A DNA stretch of 64,000 nucleotides from Limnanthes douglasii subsp. nivea (GCA_036936605.1 JAUPFV010000005.1:53402742-53466741), one strand, 5' to 3'. Counted from the first letter of the stretch, positions 11,640 to 22,172 are shown. The notes: a model not told the origin generated them from the letters alone. Numbers and translations are program-made.

Positions 11640-12167
11640 CGATGGGAATTGGGTATCTCAACATGAGAAATTTTTTATGGACTTTAATCCCATCCATATA
11701 GCCAATTTGTACACAAGATCTCTACTTAACCCTTTGGTTAAATGATCGGTTAAATTATATTGAGTTCTCACAAACTCTACTGAAATAAGATCATGCGTGA
11801 TGTGCTCACGAATCATACTGTGTCTAATACCTAAGTGTCTAGACCTGCCTTTGTAAACTTGTCTATAGACATTCGCCAAGGCAGCTTCACTATCACATCT
11901 GATAGATATAGGTGATATCGGTTTGGGACACAACAAAATTTTATACATTAAATTTCTTAGCCACTAAGCTTCTTTACTCGCTGCTCCTAATGCTAAAAAC
12001 TCTGATTCCATTGTTGAATCGGTAATATAATTTTGTTTCTTAGATGCCCAATAGATAACAAGTCCTCCAAGTAGAAATACACATCCATTTGTGAAGGAGT
12101 GGACTTCCATATTCGAAATATAACTCGCATCCCAATATACTACTAAGCTTTCCAAAAACAAATCCAA
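11640..12167 (-). pseudogene. copia-B RNase H
   Basis: Two adjacent open stretches in one reading direction: 12167-11964 has YWDASYISNM, WASKKQNYITDSTMESE and FLALGAASKEA; after one stop, 11948-11658 has IRCDSEAALANVY, SRHLGIRHSMIRE and FVRTQYNLTDHLTKGL. These are the D...E...D blocks and tail of copia RNase H, which removes RNA from the RNA-DNA hybrid during replication. Only a stop in the KEA*WLRN position and the missing upstream RT break it. Confidence 0.85.
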
Positions 12168-12530
12168 TATCTGACCTAGTGCTAGTCATGACATACATAT
12201 ACCAAGAAGCTTCTTGACTTCCTCCAAATCTTTCATCTCAAAACTAGATGATAAGTATGTCTTAATTTCATCAATTTGATTTGGTCAATGCCAAAAATCA
12301 ACATCTCATCCACGTATAAACAATGCATGGAGAAAATTCTATAACCGTTATTTATTTTTCTTTTGATATCCAAATAAATATCATCCAACACTTAATTGCA
12401 TGAAAAAATCCAGCAATTAAAGTAACACTTTTATGCAAAACCACAAATTGTAGGGTTTTTTTTTACAACTGCGTGACAATCCCATATTTAGCCTTATAGA
12501 CGATGATACCATAGTTCTGATGCTTTAATA

Positions 12531-13090
12531 CTTGTTGATGTGAAGAAAGTGTCTACACACGATAATCCAGCAGATATAATGACTGAGGCAGTATCAGTTC
12601 GAAAGTTTAGGGAGTGCCTAAACTGGATCGGTGTTCGCAGTATAGAGTGAATGCCTTAAGGGCATTTGGTGAGTCAGAAGAAGAGAAGTTTCTTTGTTGA
12701 TAGTGAAGAAAGGATATTCGCCTCAAGAGGAAGATTTGTTGTGAATGAGTTGAATAGTGCCTTGACAGTGTACAGTGTCCGGCAGTACAGTTTTGTGTCT
12801 GTAATTGTGATATTGTGCCTTGACAGTGTACTGTGTCCGGCAGTACAAATAAGTGTTGTGACAGGATCGTTGTCAATCTTGTGGTATGAGCCAATTAGGA
12901 CCATTGTCTAGTAAGTCTATTAATTTCCTACAAATAGATTACTAGGATTATACAAGACACAGTCTGAAATCTGTAACCTTTTCTATCATAGAGAAATTCT
13001 TTTCTCTAGGGGCACCCGTGGACGTAGACAATTGTCGAACCACGTTAAATCCTGTGTTCATTCAAGTTTGTCCTTCGTATATGTTTTGTG
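12531..13090 (+). mobile_element. copia-A second copy: RNase H tail plus LTR
   Basis: From GATGTGAAGAAAGTGTC it repeats 3110 onward: the tail HDNPADIMTEAV, KFRECLNWIGVRSIE, then the untranslated stretch, polypurine tract (CAAGAGGAAGATT at 12724-12736) and LTR beginning TGTTGTGAATGAG at 12737. The two copies are roughly 85% alike by eye. The 5' side is cut off abruptly against copia-B, so this is a truncation, not a solo LTR. Confidence 0.85.
12757..12848 (+). repeat. Duplicated ~33 bp motif inside the copia-A LTR
   Basis: GTGCCTTGACAGTGTAC... occurs at 12757-12790 and again at 12815-12848, differing at one base over about 33, start to start 58 bp. The corresponding LTR at 3313 onward has this motif once. 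Position in the 5' part of the LTR (U3) would make it a duplicated upstream promoter element. Confidence 0.8.
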
Positions 13091-13870
13091 CTTGAGCCAT
13101 TTTGATAATTGCATAATAATTTAATAACACATTACCTATGTCTAATGCCATAAATAAATGTCTATATATAGAAACATTATATATGTTATATCAGCATCTT
13201 GAAAAAAAACATTTATATATCAACATCTTGAAAGATACAAATATTCTTTTCAACTAAATTCATCTCTATACTCTGAATTGATTGTTTATGCAAATTCCTG
13301 CTCGTTGTCGCATGTTTCTACTATGCATGCTTAGTTTCTTTCTTATATTTTTATCAATTTTGACACTGGGGGCGGATAAAATTTATATAATTTCAAGTTA
13401 AGACAATTTTGAATTTTTATAAATTATTCTTTTGCGTATTTTTTTCTAGTTATGTAATTTGTAAAGTCTTGAAATATAAGCGACTTATTTTAAAAATAAT
13501 AGTATAAAGCAGTTTAATTTGAAAAATATATTATAATAATAACTATGGTAACTTCTTTTTGTAATATAAACTAATTACAGTACTATTTAGATAAAATTAT
13601 ATATCTTCTAAATCCTTATATATGAAGATATTATTAATAGTAATTTTTTAAAATTAAAACATGTTCTTTAGAATAATATTGTATTAACGTAATATTAAAC
13701 AAAATGTTAATATCGAATTGAACAAAATGTCAACACTGAGAAAATGATACAAAAATAAACAAGAATGATCTTCTTAAAGCTTTTTTTGGAACTCGAAGAA
13801 GATCTTCTGATCTTTGAAAAATTATCTTAAACTGTGCTAACTGTTTTTTGGTAGTGTCCTTTCTTCTCGT
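13091..13870. other. AT-rich non-coding spacer
   Basis: No frame, no clear repeat. It leads into the CT-rich leader (about 13855-13912) that precedes LINE-2 ORF1. Confidence 0.45.
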
Positions 13871-13912
13871 TCATCAATCTCTCTTTCTTGGCTGCTCTTT
13901 CATCGTTCATTA

Positions 13913-15240
13913 ATGGAGATCAATAATACTGAAGCTTCTGAGGTGGAAGAATTTCCGGTTTTTCAAGGTAAAAATACAACTCTGTCACCTGTAAAGAGGA
14001 GAGGACCCAAACAAGTCATATGCTGAAATCGTAACCAATTAAAAGAAACAAATTGATGCTGCTGTTAAAGTGGAAAGAGTTATAGAAAACCATGATCATA
14101 TTTCGTTCGAGCCCCCTTAAGTTGTCAAAGACCAATTAATCTAGGCGTCTGAAACTACTCTAATAGGTAAATTCTCCAATGGATTACCTAAAAAATGATT
14201 CTATATTAGTTCTTAGACTCATTTAAGTTCGGAGGGGAATATAATGTCGTTGTTTGGGACTTAAGACACACTCTTATTGAATTTGATCTCAAAGAAGATG
14301 TGTGCAACTTATTGTCAAGAAGCTTTTGGACTGGAAACTCATCGATGAGATTACTTAGATGGTCAACATCATTCAACATGAAATATGAAAGTCCAATTTC
14401 TCTACTTTGGGCTAGAATTGAAAGGGTTCCTGAATATATGTACAACTACACAATAATAAAAACAGATATTGCTAACAAAAGGATTCCTTACAAGATTGTT
14501 GTTCCAGACAAAACCATAGCTCACAGTAATGCTTGTTTTGCCGTGATTGAAATGGATGTATCTATGAAAATTCATCAAAGAATATGCGTCGGATTCGGGA
14601 GTAATCAAGGATGTTGGCTATCTATTAGTTATAAGAGCTTGCCAAAATACTGCAGCACATGTTACCATATTGGTCATAACCATGAAATGTGTAAGAAAAA
14701 AGTTAAGGTGCAGTTTGGAAAAGGAATGACAGAAAACAACAGAGAAGTTTCACTAGACATACAGAAAATCAAGAACACAGAATTAAAATTTATTAACCAA
14801 AGATTAACTCTATAGTTATTAACCCTATGCAAAGAAGAAACAAGATCAACATGACTGAAGTCAATCTTAACGCACGTGAAGATCTTCCAATAAGCAATAA
14901 CTTCCAAATTGATTTGACTGCAGATGACAATATCAAGTTCTAGGAAGCTAAAATCCATGTAGAATAAGAAATAATATATGCTATGGTTTAAGAGATGCTT
15001 CAAGATAACAAGGATGATTAAATTTACGACATTCAAGATCGGTTCAATGAGATAAACCATCCTAAAGCTAAATCATTAGTGATTCTCCCAAAAAACAACA
15101 GTGGATCAGTATTGTCTAATAATCCGCCTCGACATACCTCTCCAAATCTCAACAAATCTGGTACCGTTCCAATAACTCATCCTGCCTCTCCTCAGGAAAT
15201 CAAAGCGATCGGGAAGATCCTGAGCATAATTTAAAAAAAA
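13913..15240 (+). pseudogene. LINE-2 ORF1 (nucleic-acid-binding gag-like protein)
   Basis: Starts at an ATG (13913) after a CT-rich leader: MEINNTEASEVEEFPVF, matching the EEFPV opening of LINE-4 ORF1. Several frameshifts and stops follow. The frame 14300-14815 gives WARIERVPEYMYNY and then YCSTCYHIGHNHEMC, a CX2CX4HX4C zinc knuckle of the DUF4283/zf-CCHC type found in plant LINE ORF1 proteins, which package LINE RNA. The remainder to 15240 is Ser/Pro/Lys-rich and interrupted. Confidence 0.8.
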
Positions 15241-15479
15241 TTAAAAATACCAAAATGATTAAACACAACTAAGGTCATACACTTCAAAAGGTCAGCCAGG
15301 TGTCACTAGCACCTCTAAATGGCTATATCAATCACATATTCTCAAGATGGTTCAATCTTAAAAAAAGAATTGATCTCCAACAGTGAATGAAGATCGAAAA
15401 GGATGGCCAAAAGCTAAGCTGCAGCTTCAAATAAAATGATATGGCGATAATGTTAGGAGATATTGAAAGTACTTGAGTT

Positions 15480-17040
15480 ATGATGCTGCTGTAACGTGAG
15501 AATCATTTGAGCTATTGCTAGCTATTTTGGTGTAAATATATTAAATACCTAATGGTTTGCATAAAAACAAATTTGAAGAGTTAGCGATAATTGTGAGACA
15601 ATCCTGTGAATTATTGATGAAGTCCAAGGAAATGTCTTATATCCTGTTTGAAAAAAAAAATCATCGTACGTGGATATATTCTCTTCCTGTGAAAAAATTC
15701 TCTTGAAGTGATCACCTACGACTTGCTCTGATTCTTTGCTGGATTCTGATGGTCCTTCTGAGAGAGCCCGGTTTCTGGAGTTCGCAGTGTTGTTGGGGTC
15801 TTGGGTTGAAGCTATTATGATTCGAAGTCGATCCACTATCATTGAAGAAACTCTTAATAATCTCTGCCATCGCCTACTGGTGCTTCCATTAAACAGCCAT
15901 CCTGCCTCTCTCAGTTTAATGATTCTGAAAGCTTAATCTTCAAACCTGGATTATCTCAACGCTTTTGAAGAAATTAAAAAGCTCAATCATTGTACCTTGA
16001 TCAATCCATCTCCTGGGAAGATCTTCCCTTGTCTAGTCATCTACTGCTTGCTTAGATTCAGGGCTGGATTCCTCCTCGTTCTTACGTAAGCCCTGCTATC
16101 AGTAGTTTGGGGCTACAATATGAAGGTTTCGATTTAGGGCTACGATAAGAGCAATTTCTGACCCTGCATATATATGTTCGGCACTTATTACTACACCATC
16201 TAAGTTGGTGAATTTAGAGTGTAACCCATCATATGTCCAATACAATGCTTACTCTCGACCATTGTAATGAAGTTTCTGGTTTTGAGATCCTTGCCCTATA
16301 GGAGGACATCATTGCGGGGCTTGCAAAGTTGCAAGTTCAGTGGCTGTGTGTTGTGATGTGTGAAAAGTTGCGAGTACAGATCACCAACCCTTGCTGCTAC
16401 AACATAACACTGAGACTGAAGTTGATTAAGGTTGGTATCATCAGAGCGCTTTTGTGAAGCTTCGCATTGAGCTGGCTCCCTGACCTCTTTGTGTAGCATA
16501 ATCAACAGTATATACATTCCTGTTGAAGCATATCCCAATAATTTCCTGCTCAAATCGAAGCTTAATTCTGACATTTATGTTAAAGTGGCTTATTCGTCGT
16601 CTCAATGATGTTTTGCCCAATTCAAGCCTGGATCATTTGCAGTTTCCCACCAAAATAAATTGACGGCAGCTTCTAAAGCAGACCTAATTTACCGTTTTAG
16701 CTAGTTGAGACGACTAGTTAGTTGTTCTTAGTGTTTTGCCTGAATTGAAGAATTTGTAATTAGGTAGTCTTGTAGTGGGCCTTTACCCTTATCGAATTTA
16801 CATTCTGCGGCAGCCACTTTTAGCCTTTTGCTCCTTTGAAAATAATCTTTTGTATATTCAATCCGGCTAGGATAACATTTTCTCCACAAATTCATCCTCC
16901 TATCACCAATATTTATACCTTAATCCAATCTCATAAACCAAAGTAAAAAAATAGGTTTGTGTTTAAAAGTCAACTATATCATACAGAAAACACCCGAACT
17001 TGTATTATAATAATAATAAATTGGAAATAAATCCCGACTT
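15480..17040. other. Unassigned sequence between LINE-2 ORF1 and ORF2
   Basis: Occupies the place of the LINE-2 endonuclease but shows none of its motifs (no GDFN, no SDH). The longest frames (15549-15842 and 16296-16574, minus strand; 15736-15936, plus) have no recognisable domain and look accidental. It is less AT-rich than its surroundings between 15700 and 16800, so it may be inserted DNA of other origin. Confidence 0.35.
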
Positions 17041-17650
17041 ATATTTAAATTTACCTATTTAATGGTTTGCAGGTTTATATCTGCATACAATGAAGTACGC
17101 GGATGGTACACTTAGCAGTAAGGTTAAGTCTTGTCATTCCATACATTGAAAATATAAAAATCTGCATTGAAGGAAACCGATCAGCCTACCACACTTCCAC
17201 TACCCTCGATTGCTGTGTAAAAGAAGTTTAATAAGTACTATAAAACTTATTTATGAGATGAATGATGTTGTAAATATAGTTGCTGACAATCGTTGATTCG
17301 TGGAATGCTGTCATCCATAAATAGCTAAAATTATCAACACTAAAGTAATGTAGAAAACCCTAATGGACAGAAACAAACTATTACCACCAAGAAAAAGCTA
17401 TTGATTCGGACAGGGTTTGTAACAACAAATAAAGTTTCAAAACTGGGGTAAGCCTAAAATTAAATCAAAGCTATTATATTGACCATTATATGTAAATTCA
17501 ATCAGTATAATATCCTTAAATCTTTTCCCCACAACTCATCATCCTAACACATGTTATATCTTAATTCAATTGAATAAGATAAAGTAAACGGCATGAATTA
17601 ATTTTGATATGCTTCAAATCCAATAAATAAACGGCACAAAAATGCATTCA
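17040..17650. repeat. Dispersed ~600 bp repeat, copy 1 (mate at 34480-35055)
   Basis: Colinear same-orientation similarity with 34480-35055: AATGGTTTGCAGGTTTATATC against ACCGTTTGCATGTTTGTATC, ACTTCCACTACCCTCGATTGCTG against CCTTCCACTACTCTCGTTTGTTG, GTTGATTCGTGGAATGCTGTCATCC against its mate, and TTAATTTTGATAT near the end. About 70-75% alike by eye. No coding sequence, class unknown. Confidence 0.6.
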
Positions 17651-17831
17651 CTGAACAGATTAAGTTAAATCACCCGGTATTTTGAATGTCTTATAAAATT
17701 ACACAACTAACTTTCATTAAAAACGGTAATATAAGATAAAAAATAAAAATAATAACCCTAATAATAAAATTGTCTAAATATTGGATAGAAAAGCAACATA
17801 CTATATAGCATATCGTTTTATATATAAAAAA

Positions 17832-18073
17832 AATTGTAAATTGTCCTAAAAAGTAGCTGAGTTGGTTGAGTATGACATTCTTATGACCAAAAGGTCATGA
17901 GTTCGAGTCCCTCTACATACGCTTTCTCAGCTGAGTCTGTCACCTTGTGTGGTTCTCCTTCTGGCGTTGGTTTGCAGGCTATCGCGTCAGACTGAGGGTT
18001 TACCCTGTGCGCACTCATTGCACTCTGAGTAGCGGCGGCGGGTTCCCTCCGGAAAAAAAAAATTGTAAATTGT
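17832..18073 (+). mobile_element. Au-type SINE with 13 bp target duplication
   Basis: tRNA-derived head with a perfect RNA polymerase III A box, TAGCTGAGTTG (17854-17864), and B box, GTTCGAGTC (17901-17909). The body carries phrases I recognise from the plant Au SINE family: CGCGTCAGACTGAGGGTTT, ACCCTGTGCGCAC and GCGGGTTCCCT, followed by an A tail (18053-18060). The element (17845-18060) is bounded on both sides by AATTGTAAATTGT (17832-17844 and 18061-18073), a 13 bp target duplication left by LINE machinery acting in trans. Little diverged. Confidence 0.9.
17854..17909 (+). promoter_or_regulatory. SINE internal polymerase III promoter (A and B boxes)
   Basis: A box TAGCTGAGTTG fits TRGYNNARNNG at every position and B box GTTCGAGTC fits GWTCRANNC at every position, with 36 bases between them, as in a tRNA gene. 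Both intact, so transcription competence is plausible. Confidence 0.8.
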
Positions 18074-18200
18074 ATATATATAAAACTTATTTGATAAGCT
18101 AGGTGTATAGGTCCAAGATGGATACTTTGTATTAAATATACATAATTTTGTGATAAGCCACAAGATACGCGTGTTGTGAAATTTATAACGAATCTCGAAT

Positions 18201-19167
18201 GTGATATTTACTATTAATGTTGATAACGCAGCCGGCAACGATGCTTTTATTAATGGCAATTACATGCCTAAAGGCATGTTTGCCACTGGCCTGTGTTTGA
18301 TTCCTAAGACCAAGAATCCAACTACTTGGAACGAGTACAAACCTATAGGTTTATGTACAATGATGAATAGAATCTTTGCTAAGCTTATAAACTATACGCT
18401 GGCCATTCTGTTACCTAAGATCATTTCTAGTTAGCAGGGAGCTTTCGTTCATGGGCGTTGTATTCATGACAACATTCTGGTGGCCAAAGAAATGATCTAT
18501 GACATTAACAGGAGACCTAAAACTGGCAACATCTTGATCCAACTCGATATGTCGAAAGCATTTGATAAAATGTCCTTTTCTTTTATCTATAAAGTTCTAT
18601 CCAGTTTTGGTTTCTCTCATGATTTTATTAGTCTTATTAGCAGGTTAACAAGAAATGTCAGCATATCTATTCTATTAAATGGTGGCTCATTTGGATATTT
18701 CAGAACTAGAAGAGGTTTGAGACAGGGTGATCCCCTGTCTCTTAGCCTGTTTATCATAAGTCAAGAGATTCTTTTAAGAGGAATGCATAGGCTGTTTGAA
18801 AATAACAAAAAGATGATTTACAATACAAGATCTCAGATGTTAATGGCTTGTCTGGATTTTGCAGACAACATTCTTATATTTACAAATAGTTTACATGATT
18901 GTATTAACAAATTGAGTGTTTTACTTGACAAATACCAACTTGTTTCAGGACAAATGATAAACAAGCAAAAGACAAAACTAATAACTTCATCTTCTCTCCA
19001 TCAGAATAGGATAGCCGGCTTGGAGTCTCACACTGGATACAAAACGGAGAACCTGCCCACAAGCTACTTAGGAATCATCCTGAACAACAACAACAAGGCC
19101 TGCAATTTCATCAAAATCATCGACAAAATAAATGAAAAGCTAACTGAGTGGGATTCAAAGTACTTAT
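18201..19167 (+). pseudogene. LINE-2 ORF2 reverse transcriptase, N-terminal part
   Basis: Blocks: TGLCLIPKTKNPTTWNEYKP, GLCTMMNRIFAKLIN, one in-frame stop at 18432-18434 before QGAFVHGRCIHDN, then LDMSKAFDKM, RRGLRQGDPLSLSLF and the active site LDFADNILIF. The second catalytic Asp of the FADD box is Asn, so this enzyme would be dead even without the stop. The frame runs to DSKYL where the solo LTR begins. Removal of the LTR and one target repeat restores DSKY-LSFGGRLVLI in frame. Confidence 0.9.
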
Positions 19168-19706
19168 TGTAGAAAATAGTGTTTCGTTTTCCGGATAATC
19201 TCTGAAGTCTTGTAAACAATTTCTTATTGAAATATTTTTGGGGTTCTCCAAAAATTTCAATTGGATAAAATCAGAGATATATACTTTGAACAGAGAGGAT
19301 GAAAAATGATATGATCTTCTTTTCAACAGAACCCATATTTATAATTTCGACCAACCAAAAACAGTTTGGAAGTTAGGGCAGTTAGGGTATCTTAACTGAT
19401 TTTGTAATAAAACGGCTATAATTTCAAATTTGAATAAAACGGTCAAATTTTGAATTTCGAAATTCTGTTGACTTGCAACAATAGCCGATTTAACCAAAAT
19501 AAAATTTTTCCAAGCTGACCTGTCAGCTCGACCCCAGCCAGGGGCTCCGCCCCTTGGACCCCGCAAGGGGCTCCGCCCCTTGACCCCGCTAATCGTGATG
19601 TAATCTAACAAGCGTGCACTCCGCACTCTACGACTTGTTTGATAATATATCATGATTAAATTGGTCGACTAGTCGATCCAATTACACTAAAATAAATAAC
19701 ACTTAT
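19163..19706 (-). mobile_element. Solo LTR of the copia-B family with 5 bp target duplication
   Basis: LTR 19168-19701, 534 bp, begins TGTAGAAAATAG and ends AAATAACA; CTTAT flanks it at 19163-19167 and 19702-19706. Orientation is minus by comparison with copia-B, with a TATA box TTATAAATATGG on the minus strand (19333-19344). It sits inside LINE-2 RT, whose frame is restored by precise removal. No internal element sequence remains, which is the product expected from recombination between the two LTRs of a once complete element. Confidence 0.95.
19540..19590. repeat. Twin GC-rich hairpins in the solo LTR
   Basis: AGGGGCTCCGCCCCTTGGACC at about 19540-19560 is repeated at 19566-19586. Each holds an inverted AGGGG-C...CCCCT stem. 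A further palindrome AGCTGAC-CT-GTCAGCT lies at 19513-19528. The block is strikingly GC-rich against the surroundings; the homologous site in the 10678 LTR has a single decayed unit. Confidence 0.75.
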
Positions 19707-20460
19707 CATTCGGTGGCAGATTAGTGTTAATCACTAATGTTCTTATGACCTATCCTAACTACTGGTTACAAAATAGTATGCTGCCTAAAAGCATCATCAA
19801 CAAGATAGAGAAAATTGTTAACAAATTTCTCTAAAGATCAAAATTAAATGAGCCTACCATTCATTGGGATAATTGGAAGTCAATCTGTAAGCCCTTTGAA
19901 GAGAGTGGTCTAAATATCAGAAGTATAACTGATATTCAATATACCTACTCTTTAAAGGTGTGGTTCACTTTCAGGAAAAATGAAACAATTTGGGCTAAGA
20001 TGATGCATTGTACTTACTCAAAAAACACTCATCCTTTGTATACAAATTTTAACAGGTCTCGTTCTCACACTTGAAGAAGGATGGTCAACATTAAAAATGA
20101 AGCAGAGAATCATATCAGATGGGTCTTAGGAAATGGAGAAATGAATTATTGGAGAGAGAATAAGCATGACCATAAGCCTATCTCAGATTCTCAAACAGAA
20201 GCAAATTACCTGGAAGCAAAAGTGAACTCCTTCTGGAAGAATGGATGTTGGGATATTGATTCAATGACTCATTTCCTTTCTCCTAAAAGACTGAGTAAAA
20301 TTCAGAAGCTTAAAGTTGATCCTTCTAAGCAAGATATAATGCTCTGGAAATGCTCAAATGATACAGCCTTCAACAACTAGAAAACATGGAACGTCATCAG
20401 ACACAAGTCAAATTACTCAAGGCTTTTCAAAATAATATAAAGCCACATCATTCCCAGGAA
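19702..20460 (+). pseudogene. LINE-2 ORF2 thumb and linker region
   Basis: Continues the RT after the LTR: SFGGRLVLITNVLM, KIVNKFL then a TAA at 19832-19834 where relatives have Trp (KFLWR), then TIHWDNWKSICKPFEESGLN. After further stops near 20072 and 20378 comes IRWVLGNGEMNYWRE and the linker up to about 20460. Same layout as LINE-4 51480-51773 and 51090-51470. Confidence 0.8.
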
Positions 20461-21433
20461 GTTTGCATTTCTTCTATGGAAAATTATAATGAACTACATT
20501 CCTATAGATTCTGTTCTTCAAAAAAGACACTTACAATTGGTTTCTAAATGTCAGTTTTACAGAAATAGTGAAGACATCACTCATGTGTTTGTCAACTGCA
20601 CTCAAGCTTGGCAAATTTGGAATCATTACAACATAATTTTCAAGATTCAAATCAAGAGATGCATGATTTTTACTCACATAATTAAAATGTGGCACGATTT
20701 TGACAGAAGTAAAGCTCACATCACTCATCTCATGCCTGCGATTATATGCTGGACAATATGGTATAATCATAATAATTATAAGTTTAAAGGAGTTTCTTAC
20801 AACTTCAACTTTACGATAAACTATATTGATCGAATCATTCTATCTCTAAATACTTCTGTTTTAACGAAAAAGCATTGGACTAACACAAAAAATTCTAGTC
20901 TAATTATGGAATGCCCTATTCCTAATCCTAAGCTTATATATAATACCTGGAAACACCCAATTGATGGCCGGATTAAGCTTAACATTGATGCATCCGTCTC
21001 GAATGCTGAGGCCAGTGGTGCTGGAATCTTCAGAAATCATTTGGGAGAAGTCTTGCAATGCTTTGGCAAAACTTATGGGAAAATGTCTCCTCTCTTAGCA
21101 GAAACTCGGGCACTCCTTGATGGCTTACTTATCTACAAGCAAAACTATTGGCTTCATGTAGACATTGAATCTGATTGTCAGATTTTGGTCAATTTACTTG
21201 CTGCCGGCATTACCCCATGGTATCTCAGCCCGATCATTAAGATTTGTCGGACGGCTATTGTTTCTCCAATAGTTATAAAGTACATCTCTCGAGTCCAGAA
21301 TCAGGCAGCCGATTGGCTAGCCAAATGGACTCTCAGATGCAAGGAGAAACCTTCTTTTAATCCCTTCAACATTCCAACTGAATTGAATGCGATTCTAATC
21401 CTAGAAAACTTAGGTTTAGGCTACATATCTTAA
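20461..21433 (+). CDS. LINE-2 ORF2 C-terminus: zinc-binding block and intact RNase H
   Basis: An uninterrupted frame (ATG at 20489, 314 residues) that is really the end of ORF2. It contains the zf-RVT-like CQFYRNSEDITHVFVNC (about residues 20-40) and a complete RNase H of the plant LINE type (about residues 160-290): KLNIDASVSNAEASGAG, AETRALLDGL, VDIESDCQILV and NQAADWLAKWT, so all four acidic residues are present. The enzyme would degrade the RNA strand after first-strand synthesis. The only part of LINE-2 free of stops; still a fragment of a dead gene. Confidence 0.8.
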
Positions 21434-21845
21434 TCTAGCCAGAAAATTTGCTTCGGTTTCTTTGTTTTGTAGGTTAAGGAGAAGAATTAGAAGAAGATTG
21501 AAAAGGAAACAAAACGGGAGATAAAATCTGATGAAGGAGAAGCAAAAGGGGAAAAATCAGAAGAAGTTTGAATAAGGAATAACAAAATGAGAGATGAAAT
21601 CTGGTAAAAGAGCATGGAGAAGTTGATTCGAATAGGAGAAGTAGATCGGAGAAGAGAAGGCTTCACGCAATTGATTTTGATTCAGAATTTTGATTTTAGG
21701 GTTTCAATTAGGTTTGATTTGGTACTTTACCAAATCAAGATGCCCTAATTTTCTTTTTGGTTTTATCATTTTAAAGCCAATTCTCTTGTAAAACTCTCAA
21801 TTGAGTCCTTTAAATATCAAATGTTATTTTTTATTAAAAAAAATA

Positions 21846-22110
21846 GTAGAGCTGAAGGATTAGGTACTTTTAAAGATTTCGGAGTTTCTCCTATTCTATA
21901 TAGTAGATTACTTAAGAAGAAAAAATAGTGGACCAGAGGTGACCAATGCTACCAGAAGGGGGCGACCATGAGCTGGTAGCGACAATACGATCAGGCCATG
22001 AAAACGGAGGCCATGAAGACGAAAAAGACAGAATAGAAATTAAGAGAGTTTTGAATTGTAAAATTTTGTATTCAAATTCATTTTACATTTTTACAGTGGA
22101 CAGAGAGTTC

Positions 22111-22172
<62 letters not shown>

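Larger units (their letters stand above)
10678..12460 (-). mobile_element. Ty1/copia element copia-B, 3' portion only
   Basis: Minus-strand order: a degraded RT active site (reads YVDE where YVDD is expected, near 12300), RNase H (12167-11660), polypurine tract (11140-11152) and 3' LTR (10678-11139). The rest of pol, gag and the 5' LTR are missing. On the right it abuts a second copia-A fragment at about 12531. The LTR family matches the solo LTR at 19168-19701. Confidence 0.85.
13870..21845 (+). mobile_element. LINE-2: L1-like element broken by insertions
   Basis: ORF1 lies at 13913-15240 and ORF2 RT through RNase H at 18220-21433, same strand and same family as LINE-4 (both ORF1s share TLIGKFSNG.PKK). 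The A-rich tail TTATTAAAAAAAAT near 21830-21845 would be its 3' end. The endonuclease that should lie between ORF1 and RT is missing; that interval holds unrelated sequence, including an Au-type SINE. A 534 bp solo LTR splits the RT. That ORF1 and ORF2 belong to one insertion is inference from order, strand and family. Confidence 0.75.

Noticed and set aside
17854..17925. Possible tRNA gene
   Set aside because: A and B boxes are perfect but no cloverleaf or 3' acceptor pairing follows; the rest is SINE body with A tail and target repeats.
22113..22169. Ile-Tyr peptide encoded by the TA repeat
   Set aside because: Translation of a microsatellite.
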